DNA of 64,000 bases from Karalla daura (taxonomy: Eukaryota; Chordata; Actinopteri; Chaetodontiformes; Leiognathidae), in assembly GCA_029224185.1 (NCBI GenBank), contig CM055196.1, forward strand, positions 13,766,009-13,830,008. The letters run 5' to 3'. Positions 1 to 14,816 of this stretch are shown one piece after another; within the stretch, counting starts at the first letter, position 1, and every line of letters starts with the position of its first letter. The notes below the pieces were generated by a model. That model had not been told where the DNA came from. It was given only the letters and a program-made list of their open reading frames with translations, and made no database searches. The position numbers were made by a program, and so were the translations under genes.

Positions 1-3000
1 GTGTTATTTTTAACCTGCCTCCAGGTTTTTAGGAAAAAAACATCTTCTCTCAGGAATATGCAGAGGGAGAGATCTCAGGTATAGTAACTCTTGCCGCGTC
101 TTGTTAAAAACGCTCTCTGGGGCTATCTCCGATGCCATCAGCTAGAGACCCCACACCCTCTCCTCTGTCGTCCCTTTATTTGTAATCGCACGCTCCCCTG
201 GGCGACTTCCACGGCCGTGACGGCAACAATTTTCCCTCAATATACAACGAAACATCTCCTACACACACGGATACCTCCGAGCTTGCTTCTAGAGTGAGTA
301 AAAGTAATAATCCATGATTATCTGAATTGTCAATTGATCTACAGGTTTCTTTCTTTTTTTGAGTCATTGATTAATTGTTTCACTTTTGCAGAAAAATATA
401 CAAACACAGCTCCCCAGAGCATGAAGTGACAGATGTCTCATTGTCTACCAGAGAAGCAGACACACATGTACTCGTATGTTTTCTATGATTACATTCTTTG
501 CCATGCAGTCGAAGGAAAACTGAAATATCCTGAATGTACCTTTAACCTGCAATCTGTCTTCTGTAAGGAATGCAGTGTGGGATTATCTCCTTAATCCAAA
601 TAACAGTGATTCTTTCATTTTTAAATACATAATAGAAATAGATGAGGAAGGATAACTCATAAAAATTTATACCTCAATTCTCCATTTTAATTCATAGCCC
701 ACCCTCCAGGCACATATTATTCAAACATTAATATAAAAAAGAACTATACATCAAAAGGTGTCTGCTTTCACTTTTACTTTCATTCATAGTCATGCATATT
801 ATATGTAGAGCAGGCTTGACTGCTGCCCGTCTTATAACAATTATACATTAAGTAACAAGCAGATTGATGGATTGATAGATAATGTCCATATTCTCTATGC
901 AGTGTACTTAAATTTTAATGACCTTTTCGACACCCATACCTTTCACTTATATGTTTAGATAATACACTTTATGCAAATTGTAGAATTCTATAAATTTTAG
1001 ATTTGTCTCTATTCGTCTTTCTCTGTGTCGGCGATGTTCATTGTGAATTGTGATTAAAATCAGGTTCGAGCCGTTCTCTTTCTCAGAGTGAGTGAGAGCT
1101 CCCGGTGTTGTAGAGTCTCCTCGCTTCACCCACACACACACACACACACACAGAGAGAGAGAGAAGAAAATCAAAGCTTGTGTGGAAATGGAAACAAATG
1201 TCAACCATCCATCAAACCAGCTGACGTCACGTACACTCTAACACTTCCTTATCTCTATAATCAGTATCAATACTATTGAGATCAACCTCGGGATGCACGG
1301 TAATCATCCTGTATAATGTATTGTTGTGTAATGTCCTTGTTACTCCAGCGATCATTAGCGAAGCACGGGTGTGACAGCATGCTGAACTGTTTGCCTTAGC
1401 TGCAGGGGGCTAGGTAAACACTCAAATAGCTTTCTTCTTTTTTTTTATTTTAATTTTTGTCCTCACCAGTTTCAGTCCCGTATGTTTGGTAATCGGCATT
1501 GGTAAGTCAGAAGACATCAGCTTGACTCTATTAATTACCACCTGATCCTTTCTTCCTGGATAATTAGGTACCCATTAGTTCTAATCAAGTAGTTACTTAA
1601 TTATTGCAGTAATTAGTCTAATGGTCTAGCAAATTGAAGCTTTATCACTTTCGGATACTTAATGTTCTTGGCAGAGTACATCACAAGTGTCGAGGCTTGG
1701 GCTTCAGCAATCAAGCAGTGGAAAACAAAGTTTATACTACGGTTTCAGTAGTATGCACGTAATGTGCATATTGGACAATTTCATGTTGAATTTCAGTATA
1801 TAGAAATGTGTAACTCTGTGGAAAAGATTGATTCTAGCGAGGGTAAAAACATCTGTAACCGTGTGTGATAAACTCACATTAACCTGCTTGAACAAGAGGG
1901 GGAAAACCTTTGGTACCACTGAAAGAGGGCATGACCAGCGGCAAGGCTAATCTACTAAAAGATTTGCTTTTTTTTTTTGAAAGAATGCATGGCATTCAGT
2001 CCATTCATTTTCCTTGTGGGTTGTTTCAGAGCTCCGTCACACAGTGGAGACATCAGACGGTGAGGCGTATGCTTAGGGGCAGGGAGAGAGCAGAGCTGCA
2101 GCATCGGGGCTCGCCCGGGCCACTGAGGGAAAGTGAATGGGTTGTCTTCAAACTGCAATAAATTGGGCCCGGCGTGTCTGTCATCACCTTCCAATTAGCT
2201 GCGGTTTATTGAGTCTGCCAGAGATGGGGGGACACTGGCAGGTGAAGAGAGGTGTCTGAAAGGTGCCTGCGCCAGTACACCGAAATTGGACAGAGTTCAC
2301 TTGTGACCCTGACGTCGCCCACCACCTTGACCACAAGACCTTACAGGTGGGACAGAATAAAAACATGTGCAGAAGGAGGAAAAATAAGGAAGCAGTCTGG
2401 GCCCGAGGCTGGGCTTTTTACAGCTCATAGCTCTACAGCTCACTTTCAGCTAAATAAGAAACCATTAGTAGATATAGGATATAGAGATACGTTATCCCGG
2501 AGGAAATGAAGGATGTTAAGGTTCAGTTGAGTGTCTTAGATGGTTAAATATGAACACTGAATAGTAAAATCTTAAAAACACAAATAAAAAAAGACAACAA
2601 CATATGGTCAAGTCAAACTTGTGCTCTGGGTGAGAAATGTCACATTCCAGCAAGGAAGTTATGAATGCAAAACAGGAGTCAACACAGAAACTATTAATTG
2701 GATGCAATTGGTAAAACCCAGGGCTTTCCAGCCACTTTAAGTGTTGTGCTCATGCATCTGCTCTCTCTGAGAGGTCCTCTGAGAGGGGCGAGCAGCGTGG
2801 TAGCGAGAGCCCATCACTTCAACAAACTCTCTGAAGTCGGTATCACCACGATTATTAAAAATCTGCAATGAAACGCTGCTACGAGACAAAGCACCGAGCA
2901 AACAGCCGTGCTCACATCCAAACCCAGTCAGCAAACAGCAGCCCAATATGACTGACCGCTGTTCAAAGGCTGTTTTTATGGGCAGCTGTATGTATGATAG

Positions 3001-6000
3001 CTAGCTGGCTAGATTCAGCTTCATACGTTCAGCATGTCATAGTAATCATAGTAATTCATCTGGTTGAACTTAAATAAGCATCCTGTGTCATTCTTGGTGG
3101 TTGTATCCATTTGTCCATTTATGCATTCATTGATTATCTATAAATTGTTGTATAAAGCCAGTGTTGAGAGGTTCTGCTCTGGCACATAGTACATATACTG
3201 TATGAATGAAGGTAGGACCTTGTTGCTATGAGGCACCAGCACTCACCAAATCATGATCAAAGTTATTTATATCACCTTTGCATATGTGCCATGTCATTTA
3301 TTAAAAGTCAGTTTAATTCAAAACATATTCAACAATAATGATTAGTAATGACCAGGTTACCTCTGTGGTTTCATTTTGTATTGAAGTATAGTCACTCAAT
3401 TATTGAGCTATTCATAAGCGCATGCAGTATGGATTAAAACACCACCATGAAAAAAAACAAAAAAACAATGATGTCAATGAAAGGATGAATTATTTAAACA
3501 TTTCTGATGTTTCCAACATGTCAGTCCCAACCATTGGTTTTGCATTGTATTTTATGCACATCTGTGACAGATTCATCTTTCATTTGTATATTTTTCTTGC
3601 TTTTCACAGCTGATCTACTACAGTTTCCGACACAATGGTGTTTCAACAATTCCCATCTCTCCACGGAGATCGTTCGGTCTATTCCCTGTTGGACAAAGAA
3701 GATTTTTGTACTATTGATAACATTGTTAAGACTTCAGCACTGGAAATTATTTTACCATTCTCACTTGTCAAACTGCATTGAACTGTTTTTAATGGAAATT
3801 TTTATCATGAAAATGTCATCGTATTTTTCACTATATCTGAAGTAGCATCAGTGACTCGACTGGGATCCCTCCCCACTGTGTATAGTAGTTTGGGGTGCAC
3901 ATAAACAAAAATTGCGCCCTACTGAGAATTTTCTTTGAGCTGAGGGAATCAAGACCTCTCATATAATGCAACAAACAATGCAACAAAACAAAAGTTTCAT
4001 GATTCTTTAAAGCAGACAAACTTGTCATCTTTCCTTGACCCATTTGTCACTAAATGCAGAATGACCCCCCCACAAGATGCCGTCATGGAATAAAGTAAAA
4101 GGCAAAACTCTGCAGCGCTCCTTGCCATATGACAGGAGTGTGTGAAAACTGACACACAAGACTTTTCAAATTGGGGCCCGGGGAGCCGAAGCATAAAATA
4201 ACTTCAATCTCAGCAGCTCTCCAAGGAATAGAGCAGAAGTGCGACCAACAACAACACCACAACAGAGAGGCAGGAAGGGGTGAAGGTAGGAGTTATTAGA
4301 GAATAAAACATGCCTCTCCATCTCACTCCCTCTCTCTCAGGAAACCCAAGGATGATCAATGGATTTAGTCAGAGAGATATTCAAGCAGAAAATTGCTGCC
4401 TTTTTGCTTTTCTTTGAAGTATTTCCAGAATACATACCCAAGCCCCTGTCCACCAAGGTTGAAAATAACAGCACACAAGTGCAGTCTTTACCAGTAATCC
4501 TGGAACAGGGAGAAGAAGGTGGGGGTGGAAAAGGGGTGCTGGTGCAGGCACCCAATGTTAAAGGACGCGGGGAGGGCCTAGATTGAAACTTTGCAGGTAT
4601 AAAATTGAAGGCAGCCAGCTGAACAGACATAGTCAAAGTATGGCTATTTTTCAAAAGGGAGCCTCAATGACCAACATGGAAACGTAAAAAATAAATAAAA
4701 AAGGAGCAGTGCTGGGGCCAAACGTAGGGCCAAGCATTGCAGATGTGGCTGCATGATTTATTACGTCCAGTTCAGATCTATTTACTTTACTTTAACTTTA
4801 CTGTAAAAGAAAAAAAAAAACAAAAACGTTTACTTTGTGACTAAACTTGTGTATCTTACAAAAAAGGAAAATAGTCAGAGTGAAACCACAGTTTATTAGC
4901 GGGTACCTTTTTATTACCTGTTTTTTTTTTCTTTTTTCCTTCTTCTTTCGGGGTCATTGTCACAGTGAAGGTTTTCCAAATGAGCGAACGAGCCAAAACG
5001 CACTAAAGCTCAAGAGCTGCAGAGTGAGGACCTCCACGGCCCCCGGGGGGGGCCCCGGTGGCACTGTGCAGATGACAGCGGAGGCATGTGGCACACTCGT
5101 GGCATTATGGATAGGACACGGCGATGGGGGACCAGACTCCTCAGCTCCCTGCTGCGTGGTGTGATGGCCTCATCTGTTTTCCCATCGCTCCTCTGATACA
5201 TCTGCAGCACATTCCCTCCTAATTAAGATTCCTCCGTTCGATTTGTCATAGGAAGGAGAGGATATCACTGAGGGTAGTTTAGCCACAGTTTTTGAATTAA
5301 TTGCCGGGCAAATCACCACACACAAGAATGCTTAGTGAGCCTGGCCATGAATACCAGTGACAATAAGTCTTTTTTTTTTTTTTTACCCCCCTTTTGTTAT
5401 TTTTACAGATTCGCCTCTGTGGGGAATTGGACCTAGAAACTATTTGTCACAGCTGGTTCCTCACTTACGTTATTAATGGTTAATAGTGTGCAGTCACTAT
5501 TAAAAAGCGAGCTTGTTTAAAACTGTGCATGCATTTATCCGTTTAGACAGAGCTCTGCTCCCTGGCACGTGGCTGCTCCATATAGTTTATGAATTCCACC
5601 CAGATATCATGTCGATTCTCACTGCACGGACGTGTTATTATAACTATTATTGGCTTTACAGGCAAAGAGCGTGGCTCGTTTAAGCAGTCACTCCAATGTC
5701 TGTCTGTCACTATAATCGCAACAAAAACAAAATAAGAAGACAGCAACAAGACAGCCAGTCAAATAAGCCATGGATGGGTCCAGTGTGGCAAAGCGTCTCT
5801 AAAGTGTGCACAATCTAATGTCATGCCCGATGTTGTCAGCGTATCATTACGTCACTCTGGTTATCTCCAGTTGCCAACATCCTGAATTAGTTTGTGTCCG
5901 GCAACTCAAGTGGCTTAATACCAAGATGGTTCAACATAACAGACCTAGACCCTCCCACCCCTAAAAATGAGATGTAATCTGAATTATATGATGATAAAGG

Positions 6001-6150
6001 ATGGCGCAATAAGGCAAGAAAAGAAAAAAAAAGTCGTAGAGCCACATTTTTGCTAATTTCCTGATACGTGATATTAATCTTGACATTTTCATAATTTTGG
6101 GTCAATTTTGAAAGTATTGCATACCTGTGGGTTTAGATTAGAATACTGAG
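1..6150. other. gene-less stretch, ordinary AT-rich DNA
   Basis: Only short open frames without domains, a CA/GA microsatellite at 1131 and several A/T runs. Around 5034-5060 lies a GC palindrome (CCCCCGGGGGGGCCCC). No recognisable gene, RNA or complete repeat. Confidence 0.6.
1131..1164. repeat. (CA)n-(GA)n microsatellite
   Basis: About 11 CA units followed by six GA units. It accounts for the histidine-threonine repeats in overlapping open frames. Confidence 0.9.
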
Positions 6151-6330
6151 ATCCATCCATTGTCCTATCCACAGTTACAGTGTTACAGGAGTCTGCTCTA
6201 GCCTATCTCCAGCGAACATAAACTAAAGGCAGGGACTGCACCCTGGACAGGTCACCAGTCTGTAATAGGATACACACACCAATCACTAGCATGCACATAT
6301 GCACAAATTTGGAGAGAACATGCAAATTCC
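6151..6330 (-). mobile_element. tRNA-headed teleost SINE relic, minus orientation
   Basis: Begins ATCCATCCATTGTCCTATCC and contains CCTGGACAGGTCACCAGTCT and GGAGAGAACATGCAAATTCC in family order: tail, body, then sequence near the head. Divergence and a missing tRNA-like head show it is old and incomplete. Confidence 0.75.
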
Positions 6331-8789
6331 AATTGAACAAAGGTCCTTCTTCCTTCTTTAAGTAAACAGTTCCTCAAGCCTGGTGAAATGTCTTCAAAGA
6401 CTGAGCAGGAGTCTTTGTTGTTCTTTCTACCAAGACCTTCAAAGACATCTTATATCACCCACTTAAAAATATTTGTCATGATAAAAATACTGGATATTAG
6501 CCATATAGTAAATAAAAGTATCTCACATAGGACAAATTACGATATATATGGAAAATATTCTACGAAGTGCCCTGACCTGTTCTGATGGCACAGAATCTGA
6601 TTTACTCAAGTCCACATTTTGGTTTGGTAATGTTAGGCAGTGCATTAGCAAATGCAGGGTCCCTCCTTCACAGCTACATTAGTGACAGAGGCAACTGGAT
6701 GGAGCTTTCTCGGATCTAAAGGAAAATACTGCATGTAATTTAATCAGACACACTTGATTTTTCTAACATAAAAATCTCTTTAGCTTGACAGTTTTCATTT
6801 GGATAGACCTTTTGTTCCATAATAGCTATGAGATGTTAAGATGGGATTTTTCTTTTTTTATCATTTTATTAATCATTCATATATATCATCAATTAAATTG
6901 GTTTTCCTAACAGGAAAAACCTTTGTTAGGTTGTCTAAATAAATAGCATAGCACCATGCATGTTCTCTCTTATAGGCAGGCAAGCAGGCAAAGACTCCAT
7001 TGTACATAACCCATAATACCACAGGTAAAACCTAGAGAGAATAAAACACATTCCTCCATTTCAGCATGGTTCCTATCATGTCAAGGGGGAAGGATTTCTT
7101 TTTATGGTTTAATTCAACAATAGCATTTGCGATTGGGGTTTTGGGCATCTCAAGGGCATTCCTGGTGAAATTACTGAGACTCTGCACCATTTATCACAGC
7201 CTGACATGTGTCATGTTCCAGATTCTGGTGCAGAAAGGTTACAGCTGAAGACAGCTCTCTCTTTGTTGAGCAGCCATCAAAGACAACATCTCGTATTTAT
7301 CAAAAAAAGGGAAACCTGACAAGAGGATAGCAACTACAAAAGTGCTGTCATATGTTCTCCACTGCCCTCATATGCAGACATATTAATCTGATACAATAGA
7401 GAAGAAGCCAGTGGCCCGGTTATTACCATCACCCAAGAAAAACACGACTTCATTAGTATGTTTACAGTCTTGTAAGAGATGCACCACAGACGATGTCAGA
7501 TCAGAGGACGATTATCTAGAAAATAACAAATACAATTTGCATGCGATGTGAAGAAGTGAAGACACTAGTTTTCAGGTTTGTAAAACAATACCAAAGCAAA
7601 GGTTGGAGACATACTTATTTTATATGTTCGCATGTGAGATTCTTGTTATTTCTTTGCAAAGTAAAATGTAGACTGTAGCCAATTCCTGTGGGAGTCCTTT
7701 TTTTTAAATTTGGTTATTTGGTTTAGTTTAACGTTTTTTGTTTGTTTGTTTGTTTTATCCAATTATTCTTTTACTCTCCAGCCCATTGCCTTTGCAGTAT
7801 CTTTCTTTCTTCGTTTCATTTTCTCCACTATTAAGAGAATCTCATGATTAACTGACAACAAAACTATTTAAAATAAAAGCAGACATCAGAAAGTAAACTC
7901 TATTTGGCGGATATGTTTTCAGACTTTTAGCCAGAACAGAAATTTCGAATATAAGATATCATAGCATGTTGTACATTTCTACATCAGGCTTAGCTGTATG
8001 GCTTTCTAAACCGCACAGACTATTCCAATTGTTTTGACCATGCACATCAGCACTCCTCTCATAACACAGGGACTCACAGTACCCGTATAGGGTCACATAC
8101 TGTATGTCCCAGACCACCTCAGCAAGTGGTGTGAGTGTAGCCACCACAATGCATCTTGGGAAGACAGTCATTGTGTGTGTGTAATCAGTGCCGTCCACTT
8201 CGATCATATCACCCACTGAATTTTAATGCCACGTGTAAACGCATTGCTGCTCTGTACTGTACTGGTAAAATACAAAACATGATGTTGAAGGCATACACTT
8301 CATATGGATTAACATTCAATTCAATACTACATTATGAATTATGCTATACATTATTGGATCAAACACAGGGCATCATATTTCCTGATTAAGCCTATTTATA
8401 TTTTTCTTTCAACTATTCCTGTTCCATTTCGCTCAGTCAGTTTTTGCAGTTTTTGTAACCGCAGTAACTTTGCAAATAGGTCAAGGACAGGTTCTGATTT
8501 TTCCAGTCAGTCTTCCTCACAATCCTCACAGGCTATGAGAACACTGAGAGTTAATCACGTTGCTCCTGCCCGTACTGGCAGTGAAGCCATCCCTCCGTAG
8601 CATGTCTGCACGCTAAGAAATAAGGAACAAAATCCACAGTCCTCATTCCCAGACACGCCAAGAGGATACCTTCATCCCGCTTGTCGAGCAGGAAATATTA
8701 CAGTGACCGATAACTCTTTCACACATCCACGAGAGTATTACATGAAGCAAAAAAAAAAAGAACCCGTCTTTTCAAAAGGGATAAGACGC
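6331..8789. other. gene-less stretch
   Basis: AT-rich unique DNA with no coding signal. Holds a GTTT tract at 7734. Nothing else is recognised. Confidence 0.55.
7734..7756. repeat. (GTTT)n tract
   Basis: Five GTTT-like units after a T run. Confidence 0.8.
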
Positions 8790-9440
8790 ACTGCTCATTT
8801 ATTAAGAGTATAATCAGAGATCATTTACGTCTGAATCTACCACCTCTCCTTGTTAGAGCAATTTGTTAATTGGCTAAATAAGCTTTACATGCAGCCGCTT
8901 TAATGAATGCACCCCGCAGCTACCCAAATCAGGGTTTTAACGACTAGGTGAAATATTGTCCTGTGCTGGTATATGTGGGCATATTTGCTATACAAACTCC
9001 TGAAGTCATCCATAAAGAAATTTTTACCAACACCATCAGTGCCTCGCAAAGTAGCTCCCTTTAAAAGGCATGTAAAATGTCATTGTTTAAAGAGTGCATC
9101 AATAACTGCTGACATCGTTAAATGTAAAGTACCACGTAAGGCGGGGAGACTGTGGAGGGGTGTGTATAAAATTAATTAATTCTACTGGCACATTATTTAT
9201 GACTTAATATGATATACTGGTGTGCTTTATAATAACACTGAATGTGCATATTTCTGGAGGAGACAGTGGAGTAATTATGCAGAATGCCTTTTACCATGAA
9301 TGTACAATATTAATTACAGGCGCGGTTGTTTATCAATTGTGAAACACCGTTTAAAAGCTGTTTGGAAGATTGCCACGATGACCCAGGCTGGTCTGCTATC
9401 TTTTACTTTCAGCTGCTTATAATGTGACACCAGGCATCCC
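8790..9440. promoter_or_regulatory. candidate conserved non-coding element
   Basis: Unique, repeat-free DNA rich in homeodomain-type cores (TTAATTGG, TTAATTAC, ATTATTTATGACTTAAT) with CAATTGTG and CCACGATGACC. No coding potential. Such composition in a gene desert is typical of developmental enhancers; conservation itself cannot be seen from one sequence. Confidence 0.3.
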
Positions 9441-9689
9441 TTCGCAGAGCACTGATATCCAGGTTAATAGATGAGGAAGTGATGAAGGAGAACCGAAGAT
9501 TCAAACACGTGATAACCCCGGCAAAGGCAAAGGAGTAAATGAGATAAGAATATTAAGATGTTAATGTCAGAGTAATATTTTACACTAATCAAGGCTCCAG
9601 GACAAAGCTTGTTGACCATGTAGGTAGCTATTTCCCTATCAACTCTGTGCTCTGCCATCCAGCCTGTTTTCATTTACTTCATCTGCTCT

Positions 9690-10010
9690 GCACACCTCTT
9701 CAAAACAGCCAGGTCAGGAAGTAATGTGCCATCGCAGGCATTACTGGCCTAATCCTCCACATTATGGTGGAAGAGAATCTGCACTCTGATAGTCTAAAGC
9801 ACCAAGGAGGATTTGATCCCGCAGCCGTCTGTCTCAGAGTGGCACCTAATAATTATCTGACATAAGTGGCCAAGTGCCGATAAGTACACTGCCTGAACTC
9901 TTTGTGTTCAAATGTGCAGCGGCTGATGTTGTAAGGACGGAGAGAGAGATATGGTGAGACTGATGAGGATTACAGCCCTGTGCTGGAGGACTCAATCTGA
10001 GATGGCGGTC
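9690..10010. promoter_or_regulatory. candidate conserved non-coding element
   Basis: Repeat-free stretch with clustered motifs such as CATTACTGGCCTAATCCTCC, ACCTAATAATTATCTGACA and TAAGTGGCCAAGTGCC (a TAAGTG NKX-type core). It contains no open frame worth calling. Enhancer role is inferred. Confidence 0.27.
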
Positions 10011-11880
10011 TTTACGTGAGTTTTTAAATCAGGTTTATTCACATCTTAGCTTATTAGGAAAAGTGATTAGAAGTGAAAAAGTGTACTATAATTCCGTGTG
10101 CTACCACCGAGGCATACGCATATTTTCTCTAGTTTTCTCTGGTCAGAAAGTCACTCAAAAAGTTTATGCAAAGCGTAGAGAGAACCATGATTGTACATTA
10201 AGAGTCAACTGGCATTAGGGCACATGTGGAGGTGTGGAAGTCTAAGGTCTGAGGTTACAAGCTGAACACCGACTTTTGCATTTTGCAGAGTTTCTCAGTT
10301 ACTTTAGGGACTGCTGTGCAGCAAAGCAGAACACAAACAAACAAAAAAAAACTTTTGCCCCAAAGGTCACACAGTAACCAAACAATAATAATACAATACA
10401 TAAGTTTTACCTGATGATTGCCAAAAGACAAAATGTTTAGTATTTTTCTTTTTGTAGGGAAATCAACACCAAAGAGCTGTGATAGGTGCAACAGTGTCCA
10501 ACTCAAAGCAGAAAGGATGCTTTACCCTCCTCACTGTATTATTCAGTGGCTGAGGTCATTTTTGATAGTGATACAAAACACAGTTGTGCGATTGTGTGAA
10601 AACAAAGATTAAACATCTAATTTTGTGGAATTTAAAATATCATCTACTCAGGATCGCTTCACTGCTCTCATTGCATTATTGCATCATTGATCATGAAAGC
10701 ATGTGGCTGCTTTTATTATGAAAGGGTGGCTGGCTATTACGGCTGCAGCCACGGAGAATCAATAAGCTTGTCTGCAGCCTGACGCAGAGTTTAGCCACTC
10801 TCAGACCGGTTTTGGCCAACACTTCCCAGCTCTCAGCGAGCACTCCATGTGGAGCACAGCCTACTAGCTGAGTGCTGCACCAAGAAAAGTCGTACAAAAA
10901 TAGGCGGTTATTGGTGCACCCAAACTGGTTCTATACATCTAACAATGCACATTCTATACACTGATATTACTCTTCACAACTCAGCCTGACAAAATATATC
11001 CCATGTGCCATGTGTTATTAAACAGTCATCAGGGTCACCTCAAATGGCCTGAGAGTCTCAGCCTGCAGGAAAAAGTAGGCACAGGTGTGTTATTAAAAAT
11101 GGAAAGTCAGTATATGGAGCAGTGACTGGGTAAACTGATGATCTATTCATACTTAACCGAGGATCGACTGATTGTTTGCATTTTAACAACTTTATCGTCT
11201 GATAAGCTGGAACAAAGTGTGATTGGTGATGGATAATGGATTATCATGATGTATATCAAGAGATAAACATGATTTATGATTTTTTTTGTTTCATCAGGAA
11301 AATAGGAATGGAAATATCTCCTTTCTGGACCTGTTTTGAGAGTTATGACAAGTCTTACTGGCAGTTAAATGAAACAAAGAGGTCATCTCACCACCAGTGT
11401 GGGAAGTGTGGAGTCCCAACACTCAAAAAAGCTCCAACAGTGAATCAGGTGTGTTCTGTCAAAAGCTGTGTTTATATGTGTGATTGAGTAAGAAATCTGG
11501 TTTCAGTGAGTTTTCAAAGTAAAAGTGTTCATGATTAATGGAGGTCAATATTCATTGAACAGAATTATTTAGTAAAATAAACAGAATTGTATAACATTAG
11601 GCTCTACTCGGAGGTTGCTATGATTTCATGGAAATATGTGCCAAGTGACTACTTTGTTTCCCGGGTCAGAGATATTTCTCTGAGCCGTGGAGCAGGATTA
11701 TCACTGGCAGTTCTTTGCTGCAGATCAGTGGCTCTCAGAAGCTCTCATTTATTACATGTCACCGCCGCGTGTACAGTATGTGTTGCGGTGCTGTTAGAGA
11801 TGCCATGCTTGGAGAGCATTACATGTACGCTTTCAAAGGACAGGACAGAGCCCGGGCTTCCACTGTGCCATGTGTCTTCA

Positions 11881-11894
11881 CTGCCCTCTACAGG
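11881..11894 (-). promoter_or_regulatory. CTCF-like motif
   Basis: The minus strand reads CCTGTAGAGGGCAG, one mismatch (T for A at position 3) to the CTCF core. It points left. Confidence 0.45.
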
Positions 11895-11978
11895 ATGAAG
11901 AGTATCCGGTGATCTATGATATGTCCTTGTGCTCTCCCAACCCCCCACCCAACCCTACACCTCCCCCACCCCAACACG

Positions 11979-12001
11979 CACACACACACACACACACACA
12001 C
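11979..12001. repeat. (CA)n microsatellite
   Basis: Eleven CA units after a C-rich segment (11939-11973). Confidence 0.9.
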
Positions 12002-14751
12002 CCTCTAACACAACATTTTTACAACCACCTCTTGCAGCACTCAAGAGCCGTTGCTTTACTTACACAGGGGATCCACTACACAGACCGGGCTGCATGTATA
12101 CATGTGCTCTTACTAAAGAGAGTTCACTGGGGTGGTGGGGTGGTGGAGTTCCTCTACTGTAAAATTAAGTGCACCCTTGTAAAGAGTAACACGCCCGCAT
12201 CCACACGCTCTTTTGTTTAAGTTGAACTAACTGTCACTCTGTTGTCTGTCTGTCACCTGCTACACTTCTCAAAGAGCACAGAGTAAGATTATCTGGAGCC
12301 AAGGTCACTGAACTGAGTGGCCGACAGCTTAACCAGCAGTGCAATTAACTCACGCACAAATCCCAAACGGCCAGTTGTCGGACTAAATTTACACAAACCT
12401 GCTTATTCTAACAGCCTAGTCCGCCTGCGCGTTCGTCAGTGTCGAATTAATCTCGTCTTGAAATGCACAAAGTAGGAAGAAGCACAGCGCGGCTTGTCTG
12501 AAAACGATATGATGATACTGTTTGACACAGTGAACAGATGTTCGCAGCAGCACCAGAGTACCCACGCTTGTCTTGATATCATTTTCCAGGACTTTTCCAG
12601 GACATTTTAGCTGCTACAGACAACTTTGTCAACTCGAGATGCGAGATGCGTTATTTTCCACAGTTCGAAAGATGTGCAGACTACGACTGCTTATCTTTGA
12701 AATAATGTCTTGCATGCTCAGAAATTATGAGAAATTCACACACTATTCATGTGCAAATTCCCTACACCCAATTTTACTCACAGGGCAAAAAGAGACAGGC
12801 AAAATTATTTTACAGAACAACTTTTTCTCTCTTTTTCCTTGACTGCAAAATTGGTCACTATTGTAGTTCTCCAGTTTTTCTAGGATGCGTGGAGACCCTG
12901 ACTACCACCATCAACATGCTGAGAGAGACTTGAGCTGTGGGATTTACTAAGAAGTTTCTTTACCATTAATGATAACGAAGAAAAGTAAATTTTGTGACTG
13001 TAAAAGTAATTAAGTTCCAAAATGTGTAGCTTCATAATTCCCCCTAGATGCAGTTTCTGCACCACTACAATAAGGGCATTTGATTATATATTGCACCCTT
13101 GCTGGGCTCACCCACTAACATAAGTCCTAATCACTCACAATATAATTTAAGCAGCCAGTTTGGCACGGATGGTGACATTGTGTTATGTGTTATACAAGTT
13201 ATTGTAGCTATTAGGAGAAAAAAGTAAAAACGCCAAGAAAAAAACGTCAATTTAGATCAAATACCATTGTCGAAAACAGTAATTCAAATGTTAGTTTTCA
13301 TCAATGCCTCATTCTTTCCATAAACATATCCGTCAACCTCATTAATAAATAAGTCAGAACCATACATAAGCGATGCCATCTGTGGCGTGCCAGCAGAGCA
13401 AAGTACTGCTTTACTGCTTTAGCTCATTAATGGACAAGTGTAGATCTATATAGCAAAAGCAACACAAATGATTTGTTCTGCCATGTTATTGATCCAAACT
13501 TTGCTCTCACACAACAGCAGCTCTTTTATCAACCCGAGCTATTAAAGCCGCCCTGTTGAGTCCATAAGCAAGCATGGAAATGAAATATAAATTAAGAACA
13601 ATGTTTTGAGCTTTGACTCACAACTTCACACAAAATGGCATTTGGTGTGTGGTGTTTGTGATGTATTTTTAAAAGCTCTCAAGTTTGTCCTGATGTTGCC
13701 TCCCGACAGCACTTCCATACTGTATCCATGTGCGTGTGTTCACACTTTGCTGAACCCTCTCACCCTCCTCTCTCTTTACTCTCCCCCTGCCTCTCCTGTC
13801 TCAACCTCTTGTCTTCTCTGCACACTCCCTTTCTTCAGCCTCCGTGTGGAGCAACTGAGGTAAATGTGCCAAACTGCCTTATTTAGGTCACACCAACAAC
13901 AGTACCGCAGATCACTTGGGATTCAATCCAGTCAACTTTGACTGCGTCTTTGCATTAGGGCAATTCAGGCGACGTCATCCTCCATGTGAACTCACTGCAC
14001 ATATAGAGTGGTCTAATCGCGCCGGTCATGGTTGCAGATGTGCAAACCGGAAGACGAAATGATTTAGCGGATTTACCGCGCTGCTGTCCCTTCGCACGAT
14101 TCGGAGATGTATTCATTCAATCAGGCCGTCGTGCTTTACCACTGAGCGCTCTGGGGAAGGCACTGGGGAGCTGTTGGGTCAACTGGGGTAAAAATGACCT
14201 GGCACTTTAAGAAGTGGCTGTGGGAATTACAGATACAGTTCACAAGGACAGGCAAAGCAGCTGCTGTCACTTTTAATGGCATCATACATTGCTTCGGAAG
14301 CAACCACCACTGGCTTTACGTCTGTTGACGCATGTAAGAGCCGGACAGGGCAGCACAAGCCTCGCTGGGTCTCTGCATTTCCACCCACATGCATGTTTGC
14401 CCGCTTTCATGTGTATGAGAAGAAATCTGTCTCACAATCTCGTGGCACGCTGCAAGCAATGTTTTAAGGAGATCTAAAAACGTATAAAATAGCACGTTTG
14501 CTGCATTTTGTAACGGCTGAACTCTTGGTGACACCGCCACAGCTACTCTCTTAACTATGCCGGGTTTGTCTTCAGTCGAAAAGAAAGATGGCTTCTCAGG
14601 AATATTTATCTCCATGGTCTGACTGTCATATCTCACACTCATCATGGCTGCGTACTACAAGGGTAGTGCTGTGTTGTCCCGCTACTCATTCTTTATCTGT
14701 CAAAATACACTTGCTTCCGCATTAAGAGGGCAGCAGTGACAAGCTGGCAGT

Positions 14752-14753
14752 CT

Positions 14754-14795
<42 letters not shown>

Positions 14796-14816
14796 GAGAG
14801 CGAGAGAGAGAGAGGG
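14752..14816. repeat. (TG)n-(GA)n compound microsatellite
   Basis: Thirteen TG units run straight into an interrupted GA array; the GA part grades into GGGGAGGGG. Confidence 0.9.

Noticed and set aside
1396..1412. CTCF-like CTGCAGGGGGCTAG
   Set aside because: Several core mismatches on the left half; kept out of the motif list.
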